Positions 1 to 11,342 of a stretch of DNA of 64,000 nucleotides are shown piece after piece. The DNA lies in NCBI GenBank assembly GCA_034769895.1, contig CM068372.1, forward strand, positions 240,336,343-240,400,342. The letters are read 5' to 3'. The notes beneath the pieces were generated by a model that did not search any database, was not told the DNA's origin, and was given only the letters and a program-made list of their open reading frames with translations. The position numbers and the translations under genes were made by a program. The number at the start of each line of letters is the position of its first letter. The first letter of the stretch is position 1. The stretch is from Magicicada septendecula. Taxonomy: Eukaryota > Arthropoda > Insecta > Hemiptera > Cicadidae.

Positions 1-182
1 CGTCAGAGTCATCGTGGGAATTACAGGACACCAGCCCAGCTGACACCAGCCCAGCTGTTACAGGACACCAGCCCAGCTGAAAGCGTTTTAGGGTGAACCG
101 TCTTTCATCTATAAGCCACGCCTGACGACTCAACAACGCAGCAAAACCCCCCCTTTCTCTTCAGCAACGTCATCGTGGGAAT
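1..182. repeat. Short direct repeats, unassigned
   Basis: A 16-bp word, GACACCAGCCCAGCTG, occurs three times within the first 80 bases. A 14-bp word, GTCATCGTGGGAAT, occurs at 8-21 and again at 169-182, so the stretch between is flanked by a direct repeat. Base composition is GC-richer than the mitochondrial sequence that follows. I see no gene and cannot assign a repeat family. Confidence 0.6.
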
Positions 183-760
183 CTTCACTTATGTAAAGTG
201 TATGAACAGTATTTAACATTTAAAAGACTCTATATCAAACACTATCATTATTATACTTATCAAATATACCATATAAACAATTACATATGTCTTGTGCAAT
301 AAATAATCTTAAACCCTCCAATATAGACTTTTAATTTAAGATACACATACTATCATATCCTATGCGCCAATAGTTCAGTAATTTGTGTTGTCGCAATATA
401 TATATTAGTTACATATATATATAAATATTATATATGAATGTAGTAATATTAATATTAATATTTTTAATTTTAACTGTAATTATACTGTAATTATATATTT
501 TATATTTTGAGATTCGCGGAATGCGGTTGTACAATAATTTATTCAATTATTGAATATTCACTGAGGTTTGAACTGTTGGTTACTTTTCAATTCCGTAAAC
601 TTATTTTAATTAATAAATATGAAAAATATAAGGATTAGGAAAAGAGTCTATAGCGTGCAAATTCACATTTTGATTGTAGCTCTATTGATATAGCTTAGGA
701 CATCCCGGATGTTATAAATTTAACATAAAATGAAAAGAAAATTTGAAAATAAAAATATAT
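183..760. other. AT-rich stretch, possible mitochondrial control region
   Basis: No gene is visible. The stretch is very AT-rich, with TA runs near 400-435 and repeated AATATT words near 445-465, and it ends directly at tRNA-Ile. In insects the control region sits immediately upstream of tRNA-Ile, so position and composition fit. The part nearest 183 could equally be nuclear flank. Confidence 0.4.
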
Positions 761-826
761 AATAAGGTGCCTGAATAAAAATGATTATTTTGATAGAATA
801 AATTATGTAATATCTTACTCTTATTA
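761..826 (+). tRNA. trnI: tRNA-Ile (GAT), NUMT copy
   Basis: The acceptor arm AATAAG at 761 pairs with CTTATT at 820-825. The anticodon GAT is at 792-794, within a five-pair stem TTATT/AATAA. It is followed at once by tRNA-Gln on the other strand, as in insect mitochondria. As part of a nuclear insert it is probably not functional. Confidence 0.8.
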
Positions 827-889
827 TGTTGACAGAATCAAACTGTCTTTTAATATCAAAAATTAATGTTCTTCATGAACTACAACATA
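824..889 (-). tRNA. trnQ: tRNA-Gln (TTG), NUMT copy
   Basis: Seven-base acceptor arms TATGTTG (825-831) and CAACATA (883-889) pair perfectly. The anticodon on the minus strand is TTG, opposite CAA at 857-859. It overlaps the end of tRNA-Ile by a couple of bases, the normal arrangement in insect mitochondrial genomes. Confidence 0.78.
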
Positions 890-893
890 ATAT

Positions 894-957
894 AAAAGAT
901 AAGCCAAGATTAAGCTAATGGGTTCATACCTCATTTATGGAAAGTTATCCTCTTTTT
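894..957 (+). tRNA. trnM: tRNA-Met (CAT), NUMT copy
   Basis: The anticodon CAT is at 925-927, in a loop closed by ATGGG/CTCAT. The acceptor arm AAAAGA at 894 pairs loosely with the T-rich 3' end near 950-957. It lies between tRNA-Gln and nad2 as expected. Confidence 0.78.
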
Positions 958-960
958 AAT

Positions 961-1922
961 TAAAAATAATTCCTCTTATATAATATTTGTGGCATTCTTG
1001 TTTTTTGGTATTATGTTGTCGATTTGCTCAAACAACTGGCTGGGTTGTTGAATGGGAATCGAATTAAATATGGTATCATTTTTGCCTTTTATAATGAATA
1101 AAATGAGAGTTTACTCATCTGAGTCAATAATTAAATATTTTATTATTCAAAGAATGGGTTCAAGATTATTATTTTTATCTGTTATTATTTTGAGAATATT
1201 ATTTCAGGTAAAATATTTTATTATAATTAGTTTAATAATTAAAATTGCATCTCCTCCATTTCATTATTGATATGTTTCAGTAATTGATGGTTTATCCTGA
1301 GTGGTGTCTTTTATAATTATAACCATTCAAAGGATTATTCCCATTATTTTATTGAGCTATCTAGATATAAGATTGATCTTATTTATTATTTTATCATGTT
1401 ACCATTAGGTGGTTTATGTTATTCATCAATTCGAAAAATTTTAGCATATTCATCAATTTACAATTAAGTTGAATTTTTAGAGGGGTTATAGTAATAAATT
1501 ATATATGGCTGGTATATTTTTTAATTTATTTCTTCTCTTTATTTTTATCTTGCTATCTGTTTTGAGTAAATAATATGAATTATTTAAATCAAATTTTTAT
1601 TTTGTTTAATAATAAATTTAAATCGTTAATGTTGATGATTATTTTTATATCAATAGGGGGATTACCACCATTTTTGGGATTTTTCCCAAAATTTATGATG
1701 ATTTATTGTCTTTTAGCTAGTAAAATATATTTGTTATGTTTAATTTTAGTAATAACTGCTTTATTAGTGTTATTTTATTACTTACGAATTGTAATAACAG
1801 GGCTGATGATAAACAATGTATCCTTAAAGTTGTCAACTATTAGGTTAAATAATACATTATTTATAATGAATTTTTTATTGATTGGACTTATAGCTGTAAC
1901 CTTATTTAATATTATGAATTAA
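961..1922 (+). pseudogene. nad2: nad2 (NADH dehydrogenase subunit 2), broken NUMT copy
   Basis: In mitochondria this encodes a membrane subunit of respiratory complex I. Read with the invertebrate mitochondrial code (TGA Trp, AGA Ser), the sequence gives a hydrophobic protein with the family's early block around WMGIELN and YSSES (about 1040-1130) and a late block GGLPPFLGF near 1650. The coding frame changes near 1398 and again near 1466, so at least two indels have accumulated. The terminal stop TAA (1920-1922) is kept and is followed directly by tRNA-Trp. The exact start codon is not clear; ATA or ATT near 964 is likely. Under the nuclear code the many TGA codons are stops, so no product is expected. 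Confidence 0.88.
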
Positions 1923-1923
1923 T

Positions 1924-1987
1924 AAGGTTTTAAGTTAATAAAACTTTTATCCTTCAAAGTTAAAAATATAATTTTTTGTAAGCTTTA
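1924..1987 (+). tRNA. trnW: tRNA-Trp (TCA), NUMT copy
   Basis: The anticodon TCA is at 1954-1956. The 5' acceptor arm AAGGTTT (1924-1930) can pair with AAGCTTT (1980-1986) using G-T pairs. It sits between nad2 and tRNA-Cys(-) as expected. Confidence 0.7.
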
Positions 1988-2046
1988 GATTTATTTTTAT
2001 CACCTTTAAATTTGCAATTTAATATTATTATTAAATACAAGACTAG
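1984..2046 (-). tRNA. trnC: tRNA-Cys (GCA), NUMT copy
   Basis: A minus-strand GCA anticodon lies opposite TGC at 2013-2015, between tRNA-Trp and tRNA-Tyr. The arms are not clean and the ends are approximate; the call rests mainly on anticodon and position. Confidence 0.5.
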
Positions 2047-2062
2047 GAAAAGAATAAGAAAG

Positions 2063-2128
2063 ATTATTGAGAGGAAAAATATCCATAAATAAATTTACAG
2101 TTTATTACCTAATTCAGTCATCTCAATT
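2063..2128 (-). tRNA. trnY: tRNA-Tyr (GTA), NUMT copy
   Basis: A minus-strand GTA anticodon lies opposite TAC at 2096-2098, just upstream of cox1, the standard insect position. Ends are approximate. Confidence 0.5.
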
Positions 2129-2150
2129 GGGAATAAATCAATATTTAGTT

Positions 2151-2815
<665 letters not shown>

Positions 2816-3544
2816 TTATACTTTCCGTTTTTGGAAAAAGGCCTTAGCCCTGAAAATCACTGGCGAAAGCCAACCACATGGGTCAAATAATTGTGCCATC
2901 TGGGATAACACGACACGTTTGGTGAATTGTACCTGAGAATTACTGCAACAGGCCAAAGGTGGAAATAAGAAGCAATCGGTTGAATGGTTCCAACTTAAAC
3001 CCAGAATATCCTTAGCAACGACGGAATCACTCTGAGCGGCTGATTCAGGTAGGCAGTCAGGTTGATTAGTACACCATTTTTTCAAATTGAAACCTCCTGA
3101 CGATAACAACAGAATTAATTCCTGTTGTAATTTGCAAAGCTCTGATTTTGAATCAGGACCAGCAGCAATATCATCAACAAAAATATTACGGCTAAGTACC
3201 GCCGCTCCCGCAGGAAAATTAACTGCCTCATCCTGAGCCAGCCGCTGCAAGGTTCGCAACGCCTGAAAAGGGGCGCAAGCCAGCCCGTTAGTAACGGTAC
3301 GCAAAGCGAAAACCCTTAGTGGGGCGGTAACCTCCTCACGCCATAAAATACACAAGTAAGCCGAGTCATCAGGATGCATGGCAATTTGGCGATACATTTG
3401 CTCGATGTCGCACGTGAAGACATGGTTAAAAGGCCGAAACAAAGTCAAAACATCGGACAGTAAGGTCTGCAACTTAGGCCCGAGACATAACACGTCATTT
3501 AAGGAAATCCCGGAGGACGTCTTCATGCTGGCGTCAAACACCAC
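2816..3544 (-). pseudogene. BEL-A reverse transcriptase, C-terminally truncated
   Basis: RT copies the element RNA into DNA. Visible landmarks are VVFDAS at the start, CDIEQMYRQI (catalytic Asp region), RTVTNGLACAPFQALRTL, the FVDD box (codons at 3170-3181) and LSWNHSTDCF. The family's Y/F-V-D-D motif is intact. After the block LFDPCGWLSPVIFRAKAFFQ the sequence ends at 2816, exactly where the U0 scrap starts, and the final TAA appears to be made by the junction. The rest of the polyprotein (RNase H, integrase) is missing. Confidence 0.88.
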
Positions 3545-4364
3545 CCTTATTTTTTAAAGTATCGCCTCTAACCTTAAAGATACCATGATGTGGGATGAAA
3601 TATTTTGGAAAATTGAGGTTAGACACCAGCGACATGTGCCCCTGAGCAACATAATCAGTTATAAATTGCACATACTGGCTCTTAAACTGCTTGTTAGACG
3701 CAAATTTCTTTTCTATTGCGAAAAACCGAGACATAGCTCCCTTAAGGGAATTTCCCAAAGTGTGAGAAGAGTTTTTAAAAAACAGCAAGCGCACCTGGTA
3801 ACGACCCGACGGCAACCGACTTGTTGACTCCATATAAAACTTTTCAGCAAAGTGATCCTCTTCAGATAACTGGTGGGGCAAAGCTGGAGGCTCTTCGACC
3901 TCCCAAAACCGATGAACTTGCTCAAGTAGGTTGGTTGTATCCGTTGATAATGTTGTGACTGAAGGATAAAAGTGGTGGAAATGACAGTGAAGCTGATGCG
4001 CAGACACCAGATCCAAAGGAAGGCCAGTGAGACCGCTAGCACAAGTCAATGCACAACTAAGTGAAATTGGGGCTTTACCCATAATGACAAACCCAAAACG
4101 TGTCCTAACTGCAACAGGCAAACCTGCACCCAAGGGAATAGTCTCTTCCAAAAGAATAGCCGCAACAATATCGGCTCCAAACAACGCATCAATTGGGGCT
4201 GCTACATCGAAGGTAGGGTCAGCTAACAAAAGGTCTTTTGTACCCTGCTTAACTTCAGGCAACACCTGAAACCTAGGTGAGTCCGATGAGATCTTAGGAA
4301 GAATTACGAAAGCATGGTTAGACGCCACAACCTCGCGTTTTAAAGTTTCCAAGGAAAGATGCAC
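3534..4364 (-). pseudogene. BEL-A protease C-terminus and RT-linker region
   Basis: The 276-residue frame holds the downstream protease half (LLLADPTFDVAAPIDALFGAD, typical of the DUF1758 C-terminal part) and the long linker before the RT, including FWEVEEPP, EEDHFAEKFY and YFIPHHGIFK, which are standard waypoints in BEL/Pao polyproteins. It runs out of frame at an A-rich run near 3550 and stops at 3534; the RT continues in another frame. A homopolymer indel is the likely cause. Confidence 0.82.
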
Positions 4365-4582
4365 ACCCTTTTTGCTTTGGTGGCAATATCACCTACCCCA
4401 TTGACACTTATTGAAGCGTCAAAACAAGCGCACTTTAAGCGAGATGCACACGCTTCAGTGATGAAAGAAGCATGGGACGCGCTATCCAGGATGGCCCTAA
4501 CTACGATATAACCACCATTGGGAGACGACAAGACTGCTAGACATGTGGCTAACAGAACCCCTGCAGGATGGGGCAGAGACAA
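4340..4582 (-). pseudogene. BEL-A aspartic protease fragment (A17/DUF1758-like)
   Basis: The frame contains VRAILDSASHASFIT, the active-site region of the BEL/Pao retropepsin that would cut the polyprotein. The family normally has Asp-Ser/Thr-Gly; here the Gly is Ala (GCG at about 4478-4480), so the protease was probably inactive even before the frame broke. The stop after FPWKL is caused by a frame change between 4340 and 4364, after which the coding signal continues in the next frame. The upstream part of this frame follows on from the second zinc knuckle. Confidence 0.75.
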
Positions 4583-4763
4583 GGTCAGAGTAGTGCTAGA
4601 CAGATCAACTTGGTCAGCAAGCGATGACCCCGAAGCCTTGAGTTCCGCTGTTTCTGAAATCTGTGAACGAGACGGAGACGGACGGGTATTTTTGAAATGA
4701 AGTAAAGTGTGGTGGTACTTAGAACCACACGTTTTGCACCTATTTTTGCACCATCACGAATGT

Positions 4764-5957
4764 TTATTTTGAAAGACAACATTTTTTATTCTTGAGACTC
4801 TGAAATCGAGCCCTAGGGTCCTTACTCAACCACGCCGGACACTTGAGAAGCACATGGGTCCGGGAATCGCAATGAAGGCAACGTGAATTAGATGAATCCC
4901 GTTGCGTAACCTCCGCAGCTAACGTGGACACCGCAAGAGGAGTAGCCTTAGAAAAGGAAACCTTCTGAGCTTTCTGGTGGCTAGTGCTAGGAAGAGCAGG
5001 TAAAGCCGATTCCAAAGATGCCTGTTCTTTTTGTTCCGCCATGGCGGTTAAAAATGTCATAATTTCTTTTAGAGAAGGGAGATTTTCTTTGTCCGTAACA
5101 GACGCCTCAAAGCATTCATGTAGTGATAAATCCAGCCTTGACAATACAAAAGACGAATATATTGCTTGATATATATCAGCAATGTTTAGAGCTGACAACG
5201 CTGAAAAGTTAGCATTGAAGCTGTCTACCAATTTTCTAATAGACGCAGCTGATCGCATAGAAGCGGCTGGTAATTGAAGCAGATTGGTACAATAGACCCG
5301 GGCGGCCAAACGAGGGTTGTGATAACGGCTTTTAAGAGTTGACAGTGCAAGCGGATAACTATCGTCAACTATGGGAAGCGCGGCAACCTTCTCATAAGCC
5401 TCACCCTTAAGATGAGTCAATAAATATAACAATTTCTGCTTTGGGGTGAGGGCAGGACTTTCGTCCACTAATGTGGTAAACTTCGACCAAAACTCGGACC
5501 AACATTTGGACTGGCCATCAAAACAAGGTAAAGAAAGTCTCGGCAACTCATGAACGAGAACACCTGAGTGCCCGCCACCTACCGATGAAGACCGACCGAA
5601 ACCAACCGGTATCTCTGGTTTAGTTAGTTTAGACGCTAAAACGCTTCCCCGGACACAAATATCTTTAATTTGAGCTGCCACCGAAAAAATGTGGTCCTCG
5701 TCTAATCCCTGGGGCAATGACTCTGCCGATAGGTAAGGATCTACCTTACCTAGAAGATCCTGATATTCTTCGGACAACCGGGATGCCAAGACACCGGCCT
5801 CAAGTTGATCCACGACTTTCAATTGCGGCAACCCTTCCAACTTATTGATTAAGTGTTGCAGCGCAAGTATTCCCACCGAAGTGGTCCGGTCAAAAGCTGC
5901 CAGCGACAATTTAGCAGGCATTCTGAATTTAAAAATTTTCGCGCAACCAACAACCAC
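4764..5957 (-). pseudogene. BEL-A gag, DUF1759-type with zinc knuckle
   Basis: In BEL/Pao elements Gag forms the RNA-packaging particle. A 397-residue frame reads MVVGCAKIF onward; an internal Met at residue 14 (MPAKLSLAAF) is a plausible alternative start. Residues about 130-300 match the DUF1759 pattern: LPCFDGQSKCWSEFW, then LTPKQKLLYLLTHLKGEA, then the SRYHNPRL region. Near the C-terminus is a CCHC knuckle, CLHCDSRTHVLLKC (C-x2-C-x4-H-x4-C). The frame ends at a TAA just after KKCCLSK. In another frame at 4690-4760 a second knuckle-like CKTCGSKYHHTLLH segment is visible, preceded by an in-frame TGA. A frameshift and a stop therefore separate the two knuckles. Confidence 0.85.
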
Positions 5958-7003
5958 CCTGAACGAGAAAATTAGAAATTAAACAATAGTCACTACCCAG
6001 ACCTAGCCTAACAGTAATCGAGATAAATCGGCCTCTAAAACAACTAGTTTTCATAAACAATACCGATCATAATAAATACAAAAGTAAATTAGTGCAAGGC
6101 AAAATACAATTTACACAATCCAAAAGGCTAAGAGTACAAAACACAATAAATTACATACTCAAAAAACACGCAACAAATTGATTTACACATTGCAAAAGCA
6201 CGAACAAAACAAAAGTTGCACAAGATTAAAGCACATACGGTGCAAAATAATGGTACACAAAAGTGTACCCCAAAAACATGTATAATACCAAATAGAATAA
6301 GGGCACCAAAATACACGATTACACAACAAGGTACAATATACAAAAATTCAACAGTTAACGATACATTAAATGCAAGAATTGATGGTCAACGCGGCGTGTA
6401 TGGACAGGATACCGCGCATATGCAAAATATAAACGGCACCAAAAAAAGGTAATAGCCAATTCCAGAAAAAAGTTGAATATAAAGGCAGGCTATACCGAAA
6501 AACCCGGATAACCTCAAAACAAACGTCCCCCACACGCCTTGCACATTCGCAAGCACGTAACAAGTCGACTTCACGTGTAAAGCAGACCATAACAGGATGG
6601 GTACAAACTTCTCAGGAATTGACCCAGTAATCAAACGATTACCAAAAAAATCAAGGTGCAAAATTTTGAACACAATATTTGCTCACCCGGCCCACACACA
6701 CGCGACGAAACTGATCAACACAACCCACAGCATTAAACGCAAAATAATGGTTCACATGCGTATCGTACCAACGTGCTTCCGTGCCACAGCATGCAAATGA
6801 CGAAAATTGATATAATTTGGAAACTAACAGCATGCAAAACAACCACGAGCAGGCACAAAAAACGAAACGGCACCGCATGTTGGTAATTAAAATAATCATC
6901 GCACAGCCAAAACTGGCTTGTAACACATTTACTCAAACGGCCAGCAGCAACATGCAAAAAATTACAAAACACGTGCTCCCATTCGTAACGGCAAGCAATT
7001 AAA
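5958..7003 (-). other. Leader-like T-rich stretch upstream of BEL-A gag
   Basis: Read on the minus strand this is rich in T and TG words such as TTTTGC, TGCATG and GTTTTG. Several overlapping open frames of 70-95 codons exist on that strand, but they lie in different frames and are rich in Cys, Phe, Tyr, Ile and Val, as T-rich DNA produces by chance. I see no domain. By position it is the 5' leader of BEL-A and may include part of its LTR. No second copy lies in the window to define an LTR. Confidence 0.45.
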
Positions 7004-7424
7004 TTGAAAAAAAAACTAGCAACCTCATGAAACCTCTGGTAGATATAATATGTACGATATTATTTGAAAGATTGACAGTCTGAAGGTACAACGGTTTCTC
7101 ATACAGTATAAAATTAACCTCTGGTGAGCTCTTTAGCAGAGCAACATGCAGAATTGCTAGCGACAAATAATTAATAATAAAATGACTTACCGAACTCTCA
7201 CGAAAGGTTGATCCTGACACTCAGGCAGAAAAGTCTGGTTGGAAAGAGGATGGGTTACATGAAAAGGATTTCTACCTGCCGAAGAATCCGGCTCATGGAT
7301 TTGATCAGCTCAGAGGTTGGCGTATGACAACGGGTTCAAGCCCGGTGCATGAATCGGCTTCGCAAAAGTCATAGTGACAACCTCGGAAACTTAATTATTG
7401 ACCGGTTCGATATCCGAAATATCG
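7004..7424. other. Unassigned junction sequence between BEL-A and the array
   Basis: No convincing gene. It includes an A-run at 7006-7015 and, on the minus strand near 7275-7295, the word GAGCCGGATTC, which is also part of the tRNA-Tyr complement used as a BEL/Pao primer site. It ends in a 9-bp inverted repeat (7405-7413 and 7419-7427, loop CCGAA) at the border of U1. Confidence 0.4.
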
Positions 7425-7426
7425 AA

Positions 7427-8190
7427 CAATGATATAATTAAAAATGTGGTGTTAGAAAATAATGGTGTGAATATTGATAGTGATGATGAAATTTTAGAGG
7501 GAGTAGAATATAATGATGGAATGTTAGTGTGTGTTGATGAGTCAGAGAGAAAGTGGAGAGAATATACAGGTACACGGGTTGCAGGGGGTAAATTTGTCCC
7601 GTGATGTTGTAGTTGGGGGTGAAGAAAAGGCTTCACGAGCGTATTTGGAAGACACATGGTCTGCAAATAGCCGTCCCTGGATTTTTTGTGCACCTGATAG
7701 GTGGTGCAGCAATAAAGTTGTAGTGTCCCCTGCATATATTGAGAGAGAGAGAGAGAGAGTGTGACTTGGTGTTATGGTGAGAGATATTTAGAGAGAGAGT
7801 TGTGGGTAGATAGAGAGATAAAATTATTTAAGGTGAATAGAAATTATGAAGAATTTGTAGAAAGGTTAGATGTAGAGAGAGCTGGTAATTATATTGAATA
7901 CGTACCTCGTATTGAAGCTGAAATAGCAACAGTAAGGAGATGATGTTGATAACAATGAATTATTAATTTACCTGATTATGGAAAATTATACTAAGGGCGA
8001 CAGGACCACAATCTATGATGACATGTTACATGATGAAGTAATACGGAATATGCATATTAATTCAAATAGTATTGTGGAAATATATGAAGAATTAGATAAG
8101 TATTATATTGATGGTAATAATATAATGTATTCGATAATAAATGACTTGTATAGACTTAAGACTAGATGGTTATATGATGATGGAGGATAA
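7427..8190 (+). pseudogene. U1 gag-like remnant in several frames
   Basis: Coding signal continues through three pieces. The first is the end of the first ORF (to 7604). The second lies in the +1 frame to 7764 (GEEKASRAYLEDTWSANSRP region). The third is back in the first frame from 7761 (TWCYGERYLEREL). A GA run of about 16 bases at 7741-7756 separates the second and third pieces and puts them out of frame. A further one-base insertion near 7933 (AGTAAGGAGATG) breaks the last piece, which resumes at 7978 and ends at 8190 with WLYDDGG. Confidence 0.7.
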
Positions 8191-9075
8191 GTGTTTTATT
8201 GTGTATGAACATTTAACTATGTGAACAGTGTGGTTTTGAAATGGATTGTCTTGTGAAACGATTTTTGGTCAATGATAACAAATAATAAGTCGGATTGTAT
8301 ATTTTTATGTTTCAATGTTAAAGGTATTTGTGTATTACATTATGTTGTGTATTATATGTATTTTTATGTAAACCATGTAGGTAATAGTTAAGAGTTGATT
8401 TAATAATAAAGTATAATATTTTTTGACTAAATAAATAATGAGAATAATTGTGAAGTCTAAGGTAATTAAAGTAACTTTGTGTTGTAAAATTGATTGAATT
8501 AAATAATTGAAGATTAATTAATTATTGTTGTATAAAAGAGATTTGATAATGAAGTTAAATGATTTTATGAGATTTAGATTATCTAAGGAGTAGTAAATGA
8601 TTAAAAATTATATATTTGGGTATTAATTTACATTATTGATAGGAGGTAAGTGATGAATTTTCTAGGATCATATTAAGGTGAAATATTATAAAATATAGAG
8701 TTTAGGTAATGAGTATTTAAATAAGGCATCTGAGTTAGTCGATGTTAACTTTAAATGAGAGTTAGATGAAATAAGAATTTCGAAATATGTAATACAGAAA
8801 CAGGGTAATAGTATCGACACAGTAGAGGGAGTGATTATATGTAAAGTGAGAGTAATGTAATTAGAGAGTAAATAGTTGCTGGTGAGACTTTGTAGATGGT
8901 GGTGAGGTGGTAAGGAGTGATCAACGTGCGTCGTTGGGCAGGGAATTGTGAAGGGTCGAGGAGTGATTGCCGAGATTATAGGAAGGGAAAAAGGTGACGA
9001 ATGGAATTGCCAAGGTCGGGAACACACATCCTAGATACAAAGAGGGTATTAGGTATTTGATTATAAAAGAGGAGA

Positions 9076-9267
9076 ATGGTATATGTGGAATTAGTGCTGA
9101 AGGGGGTTATTATTGAGAGATTTGTGTCACCCTATGTAATTCAGTTAGGGATTGTTAGTAGGAAGAAAGGGAGTAAGGTTATAGATATAAATGCCAGTTC
9201 AATAAGTCAAATCATGGTGAATAACGGAGGGTCACCCAAACTAAGTGATAATGAAAATGGTAAATAA
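9076..9267 (+). pseudogene. U1 reverse transcriptase N-terminal stub
   Basis: The 63-residue frame has the order of the first RT blocks of Ty3/gypsy-like elements: a GxIxER-x-SPYV block, a basic VSRKKGSK block, then INASSISQIMVN and SPK. In these elements the corresponding stretch binds template and primer and precedes the first catalytic Asp. Here the frame ends after ENGK and no catalytic Asp or Y-x-D-D box follows in any frame. U1 reads TAT where most copies have a TAA just upstream, so this copy extends three residues further at the front. Confidence 0.6.
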
Positions 9268-10802
9268 TAGAGAATTCATAGTAGAAATGTAATAAGAAAT
9301 GAAAGGTGATGTAACATGAATGTTAATAATAAATTTGAATTTTTTGGAGAATAATGGTACAATAATGAATAATTAAAAATTTGATATAAAAGAGTTGATG
9401 GAAATGATAATATAATGTTTGTAATTTTTATAAAAATTATTTTAAATGTGAATTGTGTAATGTAAATGTAACAATGTTAATGTTCAAGGGTAATGTTTTA
9501 TTATGTTATATTATGTTGAATGGTCATAGTGTGTGTAGTGAGGAGGTTGCTACAGGGGTAGTAACGTTAAATAAATATTAAATATTAAATAGATGACATT
9601 GATACTGGTGTCAAGCATAAAAGATAATTATGATTCTGCTTTGAAGAAGTATTAGTATCAGGAAAGCTGATCAATGAATTTTAAATAGCTAGATTGTTTG
9701 CCATAATGAATTTGTGTTTAAGATTCTATATAATAGATATATAGATAAATTGTGTTTATTTTGTTAAACTTCAGGAATTATTTTACATGTTATTGCCTTA
9801 GTGTAAGAGTATATTTTTTTGTGTTGGAAAGAGGTAAAATATTATTGACTCGAGTCAAAATTTTGATAAAATGTAGGAATGCAAAAGAGAAAGAGACCTC
9901 TATTATAATTCTTGTTTTATCTCTGTGTTAGAGAAGTTAGTCATTAAAAATAAAACCAACGTTTATTAACGTCATGCAGGTACGGTCACAATCACTGGAC
10001 CAAGGGTAAGTTAGCAATATTTCTTTTTATATAAACACTACAGGGGGTTGTGGCGACATATTCTTGCTGATCCCTTTAGGAAGTATGAATGTGTCAATTA
10101 GAGTTTTATGATTTGGCATAAATCCTCTCACTGAGGGGGTTTTGTAATGGTACATTAAATCATTATAGGAATTTGTGGGTACAGGGAAATATAATTTTAT
10201 TTTTTATTCAAATGTAAGCAAATATGTGAAAGCAAAAGTTTCCCAAAATGGTACAACGCAGTTCGCTACGACGAATTGGCGTCAAGGTCACTGGTGTACG
10301 TGCCGATTATCAGCAACGCATACGCAGCAACAAACAGGACACTCCTAAAACGTCATCAAAATACATAAAACGTAATCGTTGCGATGTAACACAATACCGT
10401 CATCACCGCAAAACAATAGATATGATGACGTAATAACAGTTTCCACTAGTGGAAAATCCGCCATGTTATCTGCCCAGTTACCCAGCAGTACTTGTGCGAG
10501 ATGCACGCTAATTAACTTGCTGACCAGTAATTGCCAACAACAACATAGAATTTGGTAAAAATGTAGTTAAAATGTACAAGTAAAATCAGTCGACAATAAC
10601 AGTTTAGAAAATGTGAAGTAAAATCAGTGAAACAGCAATAACAGAAAGACTTTCAATAATTCGGCAATCACAGGAGGAACCATGAGGGACGTCCGATTAT
10701 CATCAACTATCATTTAGATTCCAAAAGTAGAACTTCAAGTTATTAAGTCCAATACTCTATAAATTTTCTAGCTCAGATTAAACAAAATGTACCACTTTTC
10801 AG

Positions 10803-10804
<2 letters not shown>

Positions 10805-10847
<43 letters not shown>
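10805..10847 (+). repeat. GT microsatellite in U1
   Basis: A pure GT run of 43 bases lies in the long non-coding stretch, about 500 bp upstream of the primer binding site. The same run recurs in every unit with a different length. Confidence 0.98.
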
Positions 10848-10849
<2 letters not shown>

Positions 10850-11342
10850 AATGTAAGCTTGTATACCGGTATATGCCTAGAACCAGATCACTAAGCATTG
10901 GTTCACGTTACGTGATCGGAAAAGTAACTATGAGAAAGAGCAAACTGCAGTAAATTTTAAAACCACTTGATAGTAACTTAAACTTAAAATATATTATGTA
11001 ATCAAGGCACATGTAATGCTCAGGCAGCGAAAGTGATTCGCGGCCATTTTGTTTTGGGCTTGCTAAAGAAACAGGCACCCATTATGTTTTTATGTGTGTT
11101 TTATTTCCAAAATGTTTGAAATTAAATTACCAGTTGTCAATAGAAATGTTAGCGTCTCTCATTTCTGATAACCTTTCAATCTCAGCTTCGCTTAAAAAGA
11201 ACCTTGGACCCGAACGCAAAAAATACGTAATGTTGGTAACACAACAATGGCGCCTGAATCAGTATGTTAACAAATAAGTGTTAATCAGATCTCACCAGGT
11301 AAGTCACTTTAAAATATAATCATGAGTGAGTTTATTAACAAA

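Larger units (their letters stand above)
2816..5957 (-). mobile_element. BEL-A: truncated antisense BEL/Pao retrotransposon
   Basis: Read on the minus strand, the order is gag (DUF1759 type) with a zinc knuckle, aspartic protease, linker and reverse transcriptase: the normal BEL/Pao order up to the end of the RT. RNase H, integrase and 3' LTR are absent. The element stops at 2816, where U0 begins. At least three frame changes break it (near 4770, between 4340 and 4364, and near 3550). It is a different family from BEL-B: the RT box is FVDD, not YVDD. Confidence 0.88.
7425..11342 (+). mobile_element. U1: array unit, 5' truncated
   Basis: Homology to the other units starts at about 7425, inside the first gag-like ORF (at the AACAATGATATAATT word), so the primer site, leader and coiled-coil part are missing. 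The unit then runs through the second gag-like region, RT stub, GT run and leader to the next primer binding site. Relative to U2-U11 it lacks about 200 bp at 9972 (between ATTAACGT and CATGCAGG). It differs from U5-U10 at many positions, as do U2-U4. Confidence 0.88.

Noticed and set aside
1-182. The 14-bp direct repeat as a target site duplication of an inserted element.
   Set aside because: The enclosed 147 bp shows no transposon ends, and 14 bp would be unusual without a poly(A) tail.
4518-4700. Plus-strand frames at 3585-5169 such as the one beginning MGDDKTARH.
   Set aside because: They are the reverse strand of the BEL-A polyprotein and match no family on their own.
6128-6972. Several minus-strand open frames of 70-95 codons rich in Cys, Phe and Val.
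   Set aside because: They overlap in different frames within T-rich DNA, show no domain and lie in the BEL-A leader; composition alone explains them.
10805-10847. GT run as a Z-DNA or regulatory element.
   Set aside because: Nothing in the sequence beyond the run itself supports a regulatory role.
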